Shown one piece after another: positions 8,472-17,505 of a DNA stretch of 64,000 nt. The stretch comes from DATAWK01 sp036267255 (lineage in GTDB: Bacteria; Acidobacteriota; Terriglobia; Terriglobales; Acidobacteriaceae): positions 496,001 to 560,000 of the forward strand of contig DATAWK010000043.1 in the NCBI GenBank assembly GCA_036267255.1. Reading direction: 5' to 3'. Made by a program: the position numbers and the translations under genes. Numbering within the stretch: position 1 is the stretch's first letter; every line of letters starts with the position of its first letter. A model generated the notes under the pieces. It searched no databases and was not told where the DNA came from. It saw only the letters and a program-made list of their open reading frames with translations.

Positions 8472-9041
8472 ATGGCTCTCATGCCAGAGAATCCGCTCAC
8501 CGCTCCATCCCTTCTCGACCGCGCCAAAAAAATTCGTCTCTTTCTCATGGATGTCGATGGCACGCTCACCGATGGCGGCGTGTGCCTGATCTCGCTGCCC
8601 AATGACGGCGGCATAGCAGAGATGAAGATCTTCAGCTCTCTCGATGGTCTCGGACTAAAACTCGCGCACACTATGGGCATCAAGACCGGTTTCATCACGG
8701 GACGGAAATCTCCCGCCGTGCTGCAACGTGCGCAGGAGTTATCCGTGGACTACGTCTATCTCGGCCAGGCAAAAAAAATGGCTGCGTTTGAAGAATGCAT
8801 GCAGAAGGCTGGCGTAAGCGAAAGCGAGATCGCCTACATGGGCGACGATCTCCCCGACATGCCTGTGGCCCAGCGCGCCGGACTCGCCGTCGCTGTCGCG
8901 AATGCTGCGCCGGAAGTAAAAGCCATCAGCCACTATGTCACCCAGGCACGCGGTGGCGAAGGGTCCGCGCGGGAAGTCGTGGAACTGATCCTGAAAGCGC
9001 AGGGGCGATGGGAGGAAGCCATTCCCCAGGCGCTCGCGTAG
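8472..9041 (+). CDS. kdsC: KdsC-type HAD phosphatase (Kdo 8-phosphate phosphatase)
   Basis: 189 residues. HAD motif I is DVDGTLTDG, with the nucleophile at Asp27 and the acid at Asp29. Motif II lies in FITGRKS, and motif IV in YMGDDLPDMP. The compact, capless form is characteristic of KdsC, which removes phosphate from 3-deoxy-D-manno-octulosonate 8-phosphate in lipopolysaccharide core synthesis in the cytoplasm. No other Kdo genes are nearby, so a related sugar-acid phosphatase cannot be fully excluded. The start may be either the ATG at 8472 or the one at 8481. Confidence 0.88.
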   Translation: MALMPENPLTAPSLLDRAKKIRLFLMDVDGTLTDGGVCLISLPNDGGIAEMKIFSSLDGLGLKLAHTMGIKTGFITGRKSPAVLQRAQELSVDYVYLGQAKKMAAFEECMQKAGVSESEIAYMGDDLPDMPVAQRAGLAVAVANAAPEVKAISHYVTQARGGEGSAREVVELILKAQGRWEEAIPQALA

Positions 9042-9231
9042 ACCGCGCAGCGTAAGATCGCCGCAGCCGGTCAGTTCCAAATGCAGCGATAACGCGGTAG
9101 GCAACAATTTCGCCTAATTCGCTGTATTTCCGGCTTATCATGATGGAGCTCCTCCGGTGGAGGGCGCTTGCATGTCTCCCAAGCTTCGATCGCAATGAAC
9201 CAGTTCTAGTCTGTGCTCAGGGGAGTAAGGA

Positions 9232-10107
9232 ATGAAAAGCCTGCAGGGAATACGCATCTCTCACCCAACGACAAAATCCGGAATATGCATTTGCCTCGCG
9301 CTTGCAGTCGCAGCCGTCACCCTGGTTGCGCCAGCCGCTACGGCGCAAACCGCAGCTCCAGCAGCCAGGCAAGCCCCAAAGACCGTGGAGTTGGGCGATC
9401 TGGGCTCGCACGTCCGTGTATGGCTCAATGTGGGCGATACCCTGCGGGTGATTCTGAATTCCAACCCCTCCACCGGTTATGGATGGCAGGTCGCGAACAA
9501 TGCCAATCCGTTGCTGCAGGCAGCGGGATCAAAGAACACCCCCGCTGAAGGAAAGATGGGCGCGTCAGGCAAACAGACACTGACGTTTACAGCGAAGGCC
9601 GCTGGGCACGACCACCTTCTGCTCCACTACAGTCGTGCATGGGAGAAAAACACACCTCCGGCGCGCAGCTATAGTCTGGACGTCACCATTCACAATCAGC
9701 CGCCCAACAATCAGCAGTCCGGCAATCTGCAAGCTCCGGTCATCATCCCGGCAGGCACGCTCATGGGCACCTATTTTGGAAAATTACCCTGCGCGGATTG
9801 CAGCGGCATTCGTACGACGCTTTCCCTTTACGCAACCGGTATGCAAGAACTCACGAACACCTATTATGTCCGCACCATGACATATCTCGACGCTCCAAAA
9901 GGCGACGTCACTTCCGTAGAAGCCGGGGCCTGGTCCTGGAGCAAGGGCACACCGGCAGATCCGCACGCATCGGTTTATTCGCTGAAATCCAATCGATCGA
10001 ATCAGCTCGAAAATTATCGGCTTCAGGGCGACATCCTCGTCGCGCTGGACAGCGATTTAAAGCCGATTCAAGCACCCTTCAACATGAACCTGAAGAAGAT
10101 GCCCTGA
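9232..10107 (+). CDS. Secreted chagasin-like inhibitor fused to NlpE N-terminal-like domain
   Basis: 291 residues, with a strong ribosome site (GGAGTAAGGA) before the ATG. A signal peptide ends near residue 38 (ATAQTAAP). Residues about 50-155 match the chagasin/ICP (I42) cysteine-peptidase inhibitor fold: the loop NPSTGYGW and a later RAWEK segment correspond to the NPTTGYxW and RPW loops of the family. Residues about 175-290 match the N-terminal domain of NlpE: GTYFGKLPCADCSGIRT with its CxxC, then beta strands. The protein therefore combines a protease-inhibitor domain with a lipocalin-like copper/envelope-stress domain in the periplasm or outer envelope. No lipobox cysteine is seen at the cleavage site. 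Confidence 0.8.
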   Translation: MKSLQGIRISHPTTKSGICICLALAVAAVTLVAPAATAQTAAPAARQAPKTVELGDLGSHVRVWLNVGDTLRVILNSNPSTGYGWQVANNANPLLQAAGSKNTPAEGKMGASGKQTLTFTAKAAGHDHLLLHYSRAWEKNTPPARSYSLDVTIHNQPPNNQQSGNLQAPVIIPAGTLMGTYFGKLPCADCSGIRTTLSLYATGMQELTNTYYVRTMTYLDAPKGDVTSVEAGAWSWSKGTPADPHASVYSLKSNRSNQLENYRLQGDILVALDSDLKPIQAPFNMNLKKMP

Positions 10108-10185
10108 CATTCTGCAGTCGAGACATACCTCAGGATTTTCCGGGCCACGCTACAATGCCAGAACAGAAAATATTGAGGTGCATCG

Positions 10186-11394
10186 ATGCGTCTGTTCCGT
10201 TTTTGTCTGCCTGCGTTTGCATGGCTCCTGACCGCAACCTGCCTTTCCGCACAGTCTCTGCCTGCCGCCAGGAGCTCGGCATTGCGATCGTTTTATGAAT
10301 CCGGAGTTCATCGCAACGGAATTGTCGGCAGCAGCCTGTTTCTGCTCCATGATAACCAGGTCGTCTTTCACGATTACTATGGTCTGCAGCGCCTCTCGCC
10401 CCCGCAACCGGTCGACGAGACTACCACCTATCATTGGGCATCCATCACCAAGACCTTCACCGGAGTTGCCATTCTGCAACTTCGCGATCGCGGCCTGCTC
10501 TCGCTCGATGACCCGCTGATCAAATACATTCCCGAACTGGCTGCGGTGCACGATCCCTACGGCCCCGTCTCCGCCATTACCATCGGTCAGGCCATGTCGC
10601 ACTCCAGTGGCTTTCGCGATCCCACATGGCCATGGAGAGACGCCCCTTGGCAACCCTTCGAGCCCACGCAATGGTCCCAGATCGTTGCCATGTTGCCTTA
10701 CACCAGCATCGCCTTTCCGCCCGGCTCGCGCTACAGCTACTCCAATCTCGCGGTGGTATTTCTTGGCGAGATTATTCAGCGCGTCTCCGGCGATCCTTAC
10801 GAAGCGTACATGATCAAAAACATTCTGGAACCCCTGGGCATGTATCACTCCTATTTTGATCGCAGCCCTTACACGCTGTTGCGCTATCGCTCACATAGTT
10901 TCGATTTGAAAAATGGCAAGCTTACAGAAAATCCCTTCAACTTCAACACCGGCATCACTCGCTCCAACGGCGGACTGAACGCGCCCATGTCCGACATGCT
11001 GAAATATCTGAATTTCCTGCTCGGCGACCCTGCGCACCAGGCGGAATACGACGCGATCCTGAAGCATTCCACTCTGGAAGAAATGTGGAAGCCGCTGCTG
11101 CCCATTCCTCCCGATAGCGATTTCCCTCCGCGCGCCGGTGCTGATGATTTTGTTGCGTCCAGCTTTTTCGTCCACACGGATGGCACCCTGCATCTGGTGG
11201 GCAAGTCAGGCTCGCAGAATGGATTCCTCAGCAACTTTTATATCGACCCTGTCTCTCGAAGCGCCTATATCGTTGCCTACAACACGGATGCACAGGACGC
11301 GACCCAGAACACACTGCATTTTGACGGGCAGTTGCTGAACTATCTCATCGACAACTTCTTTAAGGATCAGGCTGGAACGTCGACGAAAAATTGA
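10186..11394 (+). CDS. Secreted serine hydrolase, beta-lactamase/penicillin-binding (class C-like) fold
   Basis: 402 residues with a signal peptide (MRLFRFCLPAFAWLLTATC). The S-x-x-K motif is SITK in HWASITKTFTG, and the Y-x-N motif is YSN in YSYSNLAVV. The C-terminal active-site strand is probably around HLVGKSGSQNG. This is the serine beta-lactamase-related family, whose members are esterases, D-amino acid peptidases or beta-lactamases. The true substrate is not predictable, and resistance should not be assumed. A TACAAT hexamer at 10151-10156 could be the -10 element. Confidence 0.88.
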   Translation: MRLFRFCLPAFAWLLTATCLSAQSLPAARSSALRSFYESGVHRNGIVGSSLFLLHDNQVVFHDYYGLQRLSPPQPVDETTTYHWASITKTFTGVAILQLRDRGLLSLDDPLIKYIPELAAVHDPYGPVSAITIGQAMSHSSGFRDPTWPWRDAPWQPFEPTQWSQIVAMLPYTSIAFPPGSRYSYSNLAVVFLGEIIQRVSGDPYEAYMIKNILEPLGMYHSYFDRSPYTLLRYRSHSFDLKNGKLTENPFNFNTGITRSNGGLNAPMSDMLKYLNFLLGDPAHQAEYDAILKHSTLEEMWKPLLPIPPDSDFPPRAGADDFVASSFFVHTDGTLHLVGKSGSQNGFLSNFYIDPVSRSAYIVAYNTDAQDATQNTLHFDGQLLNYLIDNFFKDQAGTSTKN

Positions 11395-11443
11395 AGGCGA
11401 CTCAATCCCGCTGCCTTTGCAGGAGATGCGAAATGCGCATCTC

Positions 11444-13546
11444 CTACCAGATGCGCACGCGGTCCGCAGGCGTCAGATACAGTGTCTCTCCCGGTTTGAC
11501 ATCGAAAGCCGCATACCACGCGTCGATGTTGCGGACCGTATCGGCACGGTACTGCGCTGGCGCGTGGGGATCCGTCAACAACTGCTCGCGCAGCGCAGCT
11601 TCCCGCTCCTTTGATCCCCAGTTCTGGGCAAAGGCGATAAAGAACTGCTGATCGCCCGAAAATCCATCCTGCGTGGGTGCCGTCTTGCCCGCAAGCGAGG
11701 CATGGTATCCATCGTAGGCAGCCGAGATACCGGCAACATCGGCAATGTTTTCTCCCAGCGTCTGCTTGCCATTCACAGCAAGATCAGGAAAAGGCTTGTA
11801 GGTGTCATACTGCGCGGCAAGCTTCGCGGTGGCAGCTTCAAAATGCGCCAGGTCCGCTGGCGTCCACCAATCACGCACGCGTCCCTTGGAATCAAACGCG
11901 CTGCCTTCGGTATCGAACGTGTGGCTGATTTCGTGTCCGATGATCGAACCCATAGCGCCATAGTTAAACGCAGCCGGCGCCTTCGGATCAAAGAACGGAG
12001 GCTGCAGAATGGCGGCTGGAAAATTCAGCGCGTTTTGCAGCGGCAGGTTCACTGCATTGACGGTCTGCGGTGTCATCGACCATTCCTTGCGATCCACCGG
12101 CTGGCCAATGCGCCCAACTTCGCGGTGATACCGATACAAACGGCCACGCCAGATGTTCCCGAAAATGTCGTTCGGCTGCACATCATAGGCCGAGTAATCA
12201 TGCCACGTCTCCGGATAGCCGACGCCCACATACAGGGTAGTCAGCTTTGCCAGAGCCTCTGCTTTTGTCGCGGGAGCCATCCACGGCAGCGCCTGAATGC
12301 GCAGCCGGAACGCAGCGATAATGTTCGCGACCATGGCCTGCGCCGTGGCCTTGGCCTCCGGCGAGAAGTATCGCTGCGCATAAATTTTCCCAACGGCATC
12401 TCCCAGCATGCCGTTGACCACGCCAACGCCCCGTTGCCAGCGCGGACGTTGCTGCGGTACGCCAGCGAGTGTCTTTCCATAGAAGCCAAACTCCTCATCG
12501 GCGAACGCCTTCGGCAACACCCCGCCATAGTTGTCAATCAGGTGAAACGTCAGCCAGTCCTTCCACGTATCCAGCGGTGTGGAAGCGACCAGCGCCGACT
12601 CACCCGTAAAAGCCGTTGGCTGCCAGACGATAAAGCTGGCCTGCTTGCTGAGACCGGCGCCGCGAAAATATTCTGCCCAGTCCAGGCCCGGTGCTTTGGC
12701 TGAAAAGTCGGCCTGGTTCCAGGTGTTGTTGGCTTTATGAACGTTTTCGTCTTCAGCCAGGCTCAGGTGTTTTTCCGCGATAGCATGCTCCAGCTCGACG
12801 ATGCGCGCCGCGCGAGCGTCCGTATCGGTAAATCCCGCCAGCTTCAGCATGGCTGCGACATATGCCTGATATTGCGTGCGGATCTTGCGCATACTGTCGC
12901 TGTTGGATAGATAGTATTCGCGATCCGGAAGCTCCAGACCGCCCTGCATCAGGTAGGGAGCGTAGTGATCCGAATCGTTGAAGCTGGGCGCAACCCATAC
13001 GCCGAAAAGATTGCTGGTATGAAAATTGGTGTTGTTCAGCGCGTCCACGTCGGCGCGGAGTGTTCTACCCAGAGCACGGGCCAGTTCGCGTTTGTCTTTA
13101 ATCGCAGCAATCGCTTTCAGGTGAGGCTGCAGCGGTGTCAGGCCCTTCGCCTCAATGTCTGCCTCATTCATATAGGAGTTGTAGAGATCGGCAATCTTGC
13201 GTGTGTTGGAACCCGCAGGCGCGTTGGACTTGGACGCTTCTTCAATCAGCGCGGCGGTCCGCTTGTTGCTCAAATCCAAAAGCGCGGAGAAGACGCCCTC
13301 TCCGGCGCGGTCCGCAGGAATGACCGTGCGCTTGATCCAGTTGCCGTTGGCGTATTCGTAAAAATTGTCCCCCGGCTTAACCGCAGGATCCATGTTGGCG
13401 ATGGCGATGCCGTGGACCACGGTCTTGGGAGCGTCCGGCTTCGATGTGTCCTGCGAGTAGGCAGCGACAGAAGCGATGGCGAAGAATGCGCAAACGGCAG
13501 TCAATACGCGGACGCGGGACCGAAACAGAAAGGTAAGTTTCATCAT
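11444..13546 (-). CDS. M13 family zinc metallopeptidase (neprilysin/PepO type)
   Basis: 700 residues with an N-terminal signal peptide. The zinc motif HEISH lies in GHEISHTFD, and the third ligand in ENIADVAG. The C-terminus ends in RVRIW, as is common in this family, and the catalytic half ends with the usual TADRVRIW-like tail. M13 enzymes cleave short peptides and act in the periplasm or at the surface in Gram-negative bacteria. A GGAG site lies 8 bases before the first ATG; a second ATG follows immediately. The gene is convergent with the serine hydrolase and divergent from hemE. Confidence 0.92.
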   Translation of the reverse strand: MMKLTFLFRSRVRVLTAVCAFFAIASVAAYSQDTSKPDAPKTVVHGIAIANMDPAVKPGDNFYEYANGNWIKRTVIPADRAGEGVFSALLDLSNKRTAALIEEASKSNAPAGSNTRKIADLYNSYMNEADIEAKGLTPLQPHLKAIAAIKDKRELARALGRTLRADVDALNNTNFHTSNLFGVWVAPSFNDSDHYAPYLMQGGLELPDREYYLSNSDSMRKIRTQYQAYVAAMLKLAGFTDTDARAARIVELEHAIAEKHLSLAEDENVHKANNTWNQADFSAKAPGLDWAEYFRGAGLSKQASFIVWQPTAFTGESALVASTPLDTWKDWLTFHLIDNYGGVLPKAFADEEFGFYGKTLAGVPQQRPRWQRGVGVVNGMLGDAVGKIYAQRYFSPEAKATAQAMVANIIAAFRLRIQALPWMAPATKAEALAKLTTLYVGVGYPETWHDYSAYDVQPNDIFGNIWRGRLYRYHREVGRIGQPVDRKEWSMTPQTVNAVNLPLQNALNFPAAILQPPFFDPKAPAAFNYGAMGSIIGHEISHTFDTEGSAFDSKGRVRDWWTPADLAHFEAATAKLAAQYDTYKPFPDLAVNGKQTLGENIADVAGISAAYDGYHASLAGKTAPTQDGFSGDQQFFIAFAQNWGSKEREAALREQLLTDPHAPAQYRADTVRNIDAWYAAFDVKPGETLYLTPADRVRIW

Positions 13547-13729
13547 GCGATGTGCTCCAAAGGCGCTGCGGAGGATGCAGCAGGTGGGGTCATAGAATGA
13601 CCACTGGAAAGATTAGCACGAGCATCGCTTGGCTGGCGGCATTTCCTGCACCCTCGGCAGGCCATGTTGCCGCCCGGCGCCGGTGCTAGTCTCATAAGTT
13701 GTAGGTACCGACAGAACGAAGAACCCAAC

Positions 13730-14878
13730 TTGAAAAATCCAACGACCATTTCGACGCTCCACACCACGCCGCAAGCTGCCACGCCTACCGGCGCGCTCTC
13801 CAGCGGCAGCCGTTTTGTGCGCGCCTGCCTTCGCCATCCCGTCGACCGCACGCCGGTTTGGTTTCTACGCCAGGCGGGCCGCTATATGCCGGAGTATCAG
13901 GCAGTGCGACGCCAGCATTCTCTGCTCGAAATCTGCAAATCGCCCGAACTGGCAGCCGATGTAACCATTACTGCCGCGGAGAAGCTCGACGTCGACGCCG
14001 CGATCATCTTTGCCGACCTGCTTTTGCCTCTGGAACCGATGGGCCTGGATTTCACCTTTCAGGCCGGGGAAGGCCCGGTCGTGCATCGGCCTATACGCAC
14101 TGCTGCCGACATCACTGCGTTGCGCACAGACCGGACAGCCGACCTGGGCTACGTGGCACAGGCCATTGCGCGCGTGGTGGCGCATTTTGGCCAGCGTATC
14201 GGCATCATTGGATTTTGCGGAGCGCCCTTTACCCTCGCCAGCTACATGATCGAAGGGGGTGGCTCCCGCAACTACATCGAGACCAAACGCCTCATGTACT
14301 CCGACCCCACGGCATGGCAGGCCCTGATGGAAAAACTGACCGCCGTGCTGTTGGAGTACGCCGGTCAACAAGTGGAGGCTGGTGCCGACGTTATCCAGAT
14401 CTTCGATAGCTGGGCAGGCGCGCTCTCCGTTACGGACTATCGCGAATTTGTTTTACCCATCACCAAATTGCTCGTGCAACGAGTGCAGGCATTGGGTGTG
14501 CCGGTCATCTATTTTGGTGTCGATACGGCAACGCTGCTGCCCAGCATGCGAGAAACAGGTGCGGATGTCATCGGCCTGGACTGGCGTATACCGCTCGATG
14601 CAGGCTGGAGCGCGCTCGGCCACGGCTGCGCCGTGCAGGGAAATCTGGATCCCATCGCGCTGTTTGCGCCGGAGAAAATTCTGCGCGCGCGTGTGCAAGA
14701 AGTTCTGCGCCAGGCCAACGGACGCGCCGGTCACATCTTCAACGTCGGGCATGGCATTGTGCCGGGAACGCCCGTCGAGAACGTGCAACGCGTCGTGCAA
14801 TGGGTGCGCGAAATCAGCGCGGAAATATCGAACAGCAACCCGGGCCGCAGCGCTGCCAATAAGGGAAGCAGCCGATGA
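13730..14878 (+). CDS. hemE: Uroporphyrinogen III decarboxylase
   Basis: Converts uroporphyrinogen III to coproporphyrinogen III in haem synthesis (cytoplasm). The family signature is clear near the N-terminus: PVWFLRQAGRYMPEY, followed by the second signature GFCGAPFTLASYMIEGG. The C-terminus has FNVGHGIVPGTPVENV. The start is uncertain: the frame is open from 13664, but the conserved region begins about 40 residues into the form starting at the TTG at 13730, which has a weak GAAGAA site. It is the first gene of the hem operon and overlaps hemH by 4 bases (ATGA). Confidence 0.95.
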   Translation: MKNPTTISTLHTTPQAATPTGALSSGSRFVRACLRHPVDRTPVWFLRQAGRYMPEYQAVRRQHSLLEICKSPELAADVTITAAEKLDVDAAIIFADLLLPLEPMGLDFTFQAGEGPVVHRPIRTAADITALRTDRTADLGYVAQAIARVVAHFGQRIGIIGFCGAPFTLASYMIEGGGSRNYIETKRLMYSDPTAWQALMEKLTAVLLEYAGQQVEAGADVIQIFDSWAGALSVTDYREFVLPITKLLVQRVQALGVPVIYFGVDTATLLPSMRETGADVIGLDWRIPLDAGWSALGHGCAVQGNLDPIALFAPEKILRARVQEVLRQANGRAGHIFNVGHGIVPGTPVENVQRVVQWVREISAEISNSNPGRSAANKGSSR

Positions 14879-16011
14879 ACCCTTCTGCCCAAACCAGTGC
14901 GCAGTCGCAAACGCAGATGCAAACACAAACACCAAAACGCGCCGTGCTGTTGCTGGCGCATGGAACACCGGAAACGGTCGAAGAGATTCCCGAATATTTA
15001 AAGAACGTCGTCAGTGGCCGCTCATTGCCGCAGCACGTCATCGAAGAGATCCAGCGCCGCTACGCACAGATCGGCAAAAGTCCGCTGACAGAATGGACAC
15101 TGCGGCAGGCAGCGCTGTTGCAGCAGGCGCTCGGCGTGCCGGTCTACGTTGGTATGCGCAACTGGAAACCGTACATTGCCGACACCGTGCGCACCATGCG
15201 TGCCGATGGCGTGACAGATGCCGTCGCCATTTGCCTTGCGCCGCAGAATTCTCGCACCAGCGTAGGCCTCTATCGCCGGGCGGCCTTTGCCGAAGCGGGA
15301 GATGCCCTGCGCATGGAGTTCATCGAAGCCTGGGCCGATCATCCCCGGTTGATTGACGCCTTTGCCGAACGGCTGCGCGCCATTTGGACTTCTGCCTGCA
15401 AAGAACTTGGCTCAAAAGTCCCTGTCCTGTTTACGGCACACAGCGTTCCGTGCCGGACGATTCAAATGCCCAGTCAGCCGACCTCCGCGGCGCAACCAGC
15501 CGGAGATGCAAGAGCGGAACAAGTGGCTGGCGCAGGCCCAGTCCGGCCCACGCTGCCGGAACGTTCCTATGCCCTACCCTCCAATGCCGCCCAGGGGCCC
15601 GACCCGTATCCGGTGGAAACCAAACGCACCGCCGCGTTGGTTGCAAAACAGCTTGCCGCCAACGGTCTGACGGATCGTGACTGGGTTTTCGCCTTTCAGA
15701 GCCAGGGAGCGTCGGGTGGTCCATGGATCGGCCCGACGGTTGAAGAGACACTGCAGACACTCAAAGAAGAAGGCCATACGGGCGTCGTCCTGCAGCCCAT
15801 CGGATTTCTCTGCGACCATGTGGAAATTCTCTACGACATCGACATTGCCTTTCAGGAATTGGCGCAGAAGATCGGCCTCAAACTCTGGCGGCCGGAATCG
15901 CTCAATGCTTCGCCGCTTCTGATAGAAGCCCTCGCCGACCTGGCGCAGAAAGGCTTTCGCGCCGCGCCTGCCCATGTAACTGCGGCGTCCGCTGTTTCGG
16001 CAACCGCATGA
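14875..16011 (+). CDS. hemH: Ferrochelatase
   Basis: 378 residues, overlapping hemE and hemG by 4 bases each. Conserved elements: LLLAHGTPETVEEIPEYL at the N-terminus, the catalytic-histidine motif FTAHSVP, and FQSQGASGGPWIGPTVEETL followed by QPIGFLCDHVEILYDID. Ferrochelatase inserts ferrous iron into the porphyrin (protoporphyrin IX or coproporphyrin III depending on pathway). Unusually, about 45 Pro/Ala/Gln-rich residues are inserted right after HSVP (around residues 192-238), where typical enzymes continue directly into the helix. The first 20 residues are Gln/Thr-rich and poorly conserved. Confidence 0.95.
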   Translation: MNPSAQTSAQSQTQMQTQTPKRAVLLLAHGTPETVEEIPEYLKNVVSGRSLPQHVIEEIQRRYAQIGKSPLTEWTLRQAALLQQALGVPVYVGMRNWKPYIADTVRTMRADGVTDAVAICLAPQNSRTSVGLYRRAAFAEAGDALRMEFIEAWADHPRLIDAFAERLRAIWTSACKELGSKVPVLFTAHSVPCRTIQMPSQPTSAAQPAGDARAEQVAGAGPVRPTLPERSYALPSNAAQGPDPYPVETKRTAALVAKQLAANGLTDRDWVFAFQSQGASGGPWIGPTVEETLQTLKEEGHTGVVLQPIGFLCDHVEILYDIDIAFQELAQKIGLKLWRPESLNASPLLIEALADLAQKGFRAAPAHVTAASAVSATA

Positions 16012-17474
16012 AACGCATCGCCATCGTTGGTGCAGGCATTGCCGGTGTTGCTGCGGCCTACGAGCTGGCGCAACTGCAACGCTCCGGCGTGGCAGTCGAG
16101 TTTGTCCTCTTCGAATCCACCGCGCGCCTTGGCGGAATTGTGGAGACCGAGCGGCGAGATGGATTTGTGGTCGAGTGCGGGCCGGATTCCTGGGTAACGG
16201 AGAAGCCGTGGGCGAGAGAACTGGCCGTGGAGCTGGGCCTTGGCGACGAGATTCTCACCTCCAACGACCAGTGGCGGCGCACCTATTTAGCGGAAGACCG
16301 CAAGCTGGCGCCCATGCCGGATGGCATGCGCATGATGGTGCCTACGAACTGGGCTGCGATCCTCAACTCTCCGCTCTTCGGTTGGCAGGCGAAGCTGGCG
16401 TACCTCCGCGAGCCGAAGATGGCCGAGCAATTGAAAGCCAATGCCCTCGATGCCCAAACGCCGCCGCATGATGAGTCGGTTCGCGACTTCACCTGCCGTC
16501 ACTTTGGCGCAGAAGTAGCCGACACCCTGGCCGCGCCATTGCTCGCGGGCGTCTTTGGTGGAGATATCGCCACGCTCAGCGTACGCGCCGTAATGCCTGC
16601 CTTTGTCGCCTTGGAACGCGAGCATGGCAGTCTGATTCTTGGTTTGCAGGAGCGCCTGCGTCAGAAAACTTCCCGCGACGCTGTATTTACCACGCTGCGC
16701 CACGGCCTTGGCGGCCTGATCGACGGGATGGAAGCTCGGATTCCCGTCACCAGTATCCGCAGAAACCGGCCAGTTCTGGCGCTCGAACGTTCCCCGGAGG
16801 GCTGGCACATGCGGACTGGCCACAGCGAATTCGCTCCAAACGATCTTTTTGATGCCGTTCTGATCGCCACGCCAACCCATGCGACTGCCACACTCCTGAC
16901 GCCGTTGGACGCACGTATCCCGGAACTGCTTCCGCAGCAGGCATCGTCTGCCATTGTCGTGGCGCTGGCGTTTGCACCGGAGCAGGCGCACAGCCTGCGC
17001 ATTCCACGCGGCTTTGGATTTCTGGTGCCACAGCGCAAACCCGCACCCTCCGAAAGTGCCCACGACACCCCGGCAATACGCGCCCGGCATGCATTGCTGG
17101 CCTGCACCTTTGTTGACCAGAAATTTCCCCACCGGACACCGCCGGGAGCCGTGTTGCTGCGTGGCTTCTTTGGCGGAGCCGACGCCCCATCCTTGCTGGA
17201 GGAATCCAATGCAACCCTTGCGCATCTGGCAGCGGAATCGCTGGGACGCATTCTGGGCAAACTGCCGGATCCAAGCTTCACCGTGGTGCGCCGCTGGCCA
17301 CGGTCTTTGCCCCTGTATGCCGTAGGCCATTTGGAGCGTATGGCAGAGCTCGATGATAGGATTTCCCTATTGCCCGGCCTGCAATTGATAGGCAATGCCT
17401 ATAACGGAGTGGGCCTGCCCGACTTGGTGCGATCCGGACGCGCAGCCGCAAAAATTGCGGCGGACCAGCCGTAA
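16008..17474 (+). CDS. hemG: FAD-dependent protoporphyrinogen/coproporphyrinogen oxidase (HemY type)
   Basis: 488 residues. It begins with the dinucleotide-binding fold IVGAGIAGVAAAYELA, followed by RLGGIVETERRDGF. The C-terminal FAD contact is seen in LIGNAYNGVGLPDLVRSGR. It is an oxygen-dependent flavoenzyme removing six electrons from the porphyrinogen. The order hemE-hemH-hemG equals the hemEHY order of Bacillus, where HemY works on coproporphyrinogen; which substrate is used here cannot be read from the sequence. It overlaps hemH by 4 bases, so translational coupling is likely. Confidence 0.93.
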   Translation: MKRIAIVGAGIAGVAAAYELAQLQRSGVAVEFVLFESTARLGGIVETERRDGFVVECGPDSWVTEKPWARELAVELGLGDEILTSNDQWRRTYLAEDRKLAPMPDGMRMMVPTNWAAILNSPLFGWQAKLAYLREPKMAEQLKANALDAQTPPHDESVRDFTCRHFGAEVADTLAAPLLAGVFGGDIATLSVRAVMPAFVALEREHGSLILGLQERLRQKTSRDAVFTTLRHGLGGLIDGMEARIPVTSIRRNRPVLALERSPEGWHMRTGHSEFAPNDLFDAVLIATPTHATATLLTPLDARIPELLPQQASSAIVVALAFAPEQAHSLRIPRGFGFLVPQRKPAPSESAHDTPAIRARHALLACTFVDQKFPHRTPPGAVLLRGFFGGADAPSLLEESNATLAHLAAESLGRILGKLPDPSFTVVRRWPRSLPLYAVGHLERMAELDDRISLLPGLQLIGNAYNGVGLPDLVRSGRAAAKIAADQP

Positions 17475-17505
17475 CCGGCTTCCCTGCAAAAACATACAGC
17501 CGGCT

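Noticed and set aside
10186..11394. Calling the serine hydrolase a resistance beta-lactamase
   Set aside because: The fold is shared by many esterases and peptidases, and no lactamase-specific signature or linked regulator is present.
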